7,349 bases of DNA from an uncultured bacterium. Its GTDB lineage: Bacteria; Hydrogenedentota; Hydrogenedentia; Hydrogenedentales; SLHB01. Shown here one piece after another: positions 6,432 through 7,349 of the stretch. The DNA is taken from the NCBI GenBank assembly GCA_937928585.1, contig CALEZK010000660.1, positions 1 to 7,349 of the forward strand. The letters run 5' to 3'. The number at the start of each line of letters is the position of its first letter. Position 1 is the first letter of the stretch. Under the pieces are notes generated by a model. That model worked only from the letters and a program-made list of their open reading frames with translations, searched no databases and had not been told where the DNA came from. Both the position numbers and the translations under genes were made by a program.

Positions 6432-6473
6432 CTACCGATGCAAGGACGCAAAGGTAGGCAGTCGTCACGGAGG
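6432..6473 (+). promoter_or_regulatory. Predicted CsrA-binding leader of the flagellin mRNA
   Basis: Two copies of CANGGANG occur: CAAGGACG (6441-6448) and CACGGAGG (6466-6473). The first lies in a hairpin with outer stem CTACC/GGTAG (6432-6436 with 6453-6457), a 2x2 internal loop, inner stem TGC/GCA and hexaloop AAGGAC (6442-6447), which presents GGA as CsrA prefers. The second includes the Shine-Dalgarno GGAGGA (6469-6474). Known: in Bacillus subtilis, CsrA represses the flagellin mRNA through one site over the Shine-Dalgarno and one upstream. A similar control is inferred here. Confidence 0.5.
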
Positions 6474-6482
6474 ATTCTCGTC

Positions 6483-7304
6483 ATGGGTCTGCGTATCAAC
6501 ACCAACGTCGCCGCGCTGACGACCAGCCGGATTCTGCGGCGGTCCACAAGCTCCCTTAATGGCAGTCTGGAAAGGCTCGCAAGCGGTCTGCGCATCAATC
6601 GTGCATCAGACGACGCTGCGGGTCTCGCGATTTCAGAAGGATTTCGCACCGTAATCCGCGGTAGCCAAGTCGCGCAACGCAATGCGCAGGACGGCATCAG
6701 CCTTCTGCAAACAGCGGAAGGCGCGCTCGAAACCACAACCAACATGCTGCAACGTATTCGCGAACTCGCGGTGCAGGCGGCGAACGGCACGCAAAGCGTC
6801 GGCAACCGCGCTTCGCTCGATGCGGAAGTGCAGCAGCTTCTTGAACAGATCGACGACATCGCGCAGGACACCGAGTTCAACGGACTTCGCGTGCTCAGTT
6901 CCGCGCAGAGCGTCACGCTTCAAGCTGGCGCGCAACCGGGCCAAACCCTCGTCATCACCGTCAACGGCGCAAAGACCAACGACATCGGCGTCAACGGCGT
7001 AAACATTTCCACCGTCGCGACGGCCGTCAGCGCGCTCAGCACAATCGACCGCGCGCTTCGCAGCGTCACCAGTCTGCGCAGCACCTTCGGTGCATTCCAG
7101 AATCGACTCGAGTTCACGATCTCCACGCTCGCGATTCAGGAAGAAAACTCGACGGCGTCCGACAGCGCGTTGCGCGACGCGGACATCGCGCGGGAAACCA
7201 TCGCGTTCACGCGCAACCAGATTCTGGTGAGCGCAGGCACCTCGGTGCTCGCACAGTCGAACGTCATCCCGCAGACAGCCCTCCAGCTCCTCGGCGGCGG
7301 CTAA
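6483..7304 (+). CDS. Flagellin
   Basis: This is the 273-residue filament subunit, exported by the flagellar type III system and assembled at the filament tip. Seen: the N-terminal flagellin domain (about 4-140) starts GLRINTNVAAL and includes LASGLRINRASDDAAGLAI (32-50) and LQRIRELAVQAANGT (89-103). The C-terminal domain (about 188-272) includes FGAFQNRLEFTI (202-213), DADIARE (232-238) and NQILVSAGTSVLAQSN (245-260). Only about 45 residues lie between them, so the outer D2/D3 domains are absent and the protein is a minimal D0/D1 form. It ends in LLGGG. The ATG at 6483 is chosen because GGAGGA lies 8 bases upstream and the protein then starts at the conserved N-terminus; the in-frame ATG at 6438 falls inside the leader hairpin. 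It has its own sigma-28 promoter. Gene names vary (fliC, hag, flaA), so none is assigned. Confidence 0.97.
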   Translation: MGLRINTNVAALTTSRILRRSTSSLNGSLERLASGLRINRASDDAAGLAISEGFRTVIRGSQVAQRNAQDGISLLQTAEGALETTTNMLQRIRELAVQAANGTQSVGNRASLDAEVQQLLEQIDDIAQDTEFNGLRVLSSAQSVTLQAGAQPGQTLVITVNGAKTNDIGVNGVNISTVATAVSALSTIDRALRSVTSLRSTFGAFQNRLEFTISTLAIQEENSTASDSALRDADIARETIAFTRNQILVSAGTSVLAQSNVIPQTALQLLGGG

Positions 7305-7337
7305 CGGTAGAACAAAATCCATCGCGCGGGCCGAAGC

Positions 7338-7349
7338 CTGTCTCTTATA
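7338..7349. other. Nextera transposon-end adapter remnant at the window edge
   Basis: The last 12 bases, CTGTCTCTTATA, are the first 12 bases of the Nextera mosaic-end reverse complement (CTGTCTCTTATACACATCT). Ending exactly at the sequence edge, they are most simply untrimmed adapter and not genomic sequence. True sequence probably stops near 7337. Confidence 0.88.

Noticed and set aside
6413..6459. Cyclic-di-GMP riboswitch, suggested by GGACGCAAAGG in the flagellin leader
   Set aside because: The short GGACGCAAAG resemblance is real, but the two-helix GEMM fold and its receptor tetraloop cannot be built in the roughly 80-base leader. The CsrA hairpin explains it better.
6633..7322. 229-residue minus-strand frame opposite flagellin
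   Set aside because: It is the antisense shadow of a highly conserved flagellin.
1..7349. CRISPR array, tRNA or rRNA genes
   Set aside because: I saw no regularly spaced direct repeats and no cloverleaf or rRNA signatures. GGTTCAATACG at 3338-3348 resembles a T-loop but has no accompanying tRNA arms.

Overview
The window looks like one end of a metagenomic or draft contig from a flagellated, Gram-negative-type bacterium. This rests on a complete flagellin gene behind a sigma-28-type promoter, a lipoprotein with a standard lipobox, and a GC content of about 60% over the right half. I cannot name the phylum. The last 12 bases match the start of the Nextera transposon end, so the right edge is probably sequencing adapter and not genome.

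Left half, minus strand (1-3056): two genes read leftwards. The larger is an uninterrupted 748-codon reading frame from an ATG at 2246 to the left edge, where it is cut off. Its N-terminal third looks like a divergent macro domain, followed by a lysine-rich linker and a KAP-family P-loop NTPase with Walker A, Walker B and a two-helix membrane insert. Upstream on the same strand (2442-3056) is a 204-residue membrane protein whose soluble tail has three 19-residue repeats. Both use more A/T-rich codons than the right half, most clearly the KAP gene. KAP proteins include the phage-exclusion protein PifA, so this may be part of a membrane-attached, nucleotide-sensing defence module. That is inference; the leftward neighbours are missing.

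Middle (3057-3597): a 541-base divergent intergenic region with no convincing gene. It holds several strong hairpins, a palindromic element resembling a dispersed intergenic repeat, a repeated CACCGGTG palindrome, and a good sigma-70-type promoter for the gene to its right.

Right half, plus strand (3598-7304): a HEAT-repeat-like lipoprotein, a 112-residue protein of unknown family, a family-2 glycosyltransferase fused to seven contiguous TPR units, and flagellin. The small gene and the glycosyltransferase are separated by 6 bases and are probably translationally coupled. Flagellin has its own promoter, starting 8 bases after the glycosyltransferase stop; it matches the sigma-28 consensus at 15 of 16 positions with an 11-base spacer. 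Its leader carries two CANGGANG motifs, one in a hairpin hexaloop and one over the ribosome binding site. This is the layout expected for CsrA repression of flagellin translation. The glycosyltransferase next to flagellin is a reasonable candidate for modifying flagellin or another surface product.
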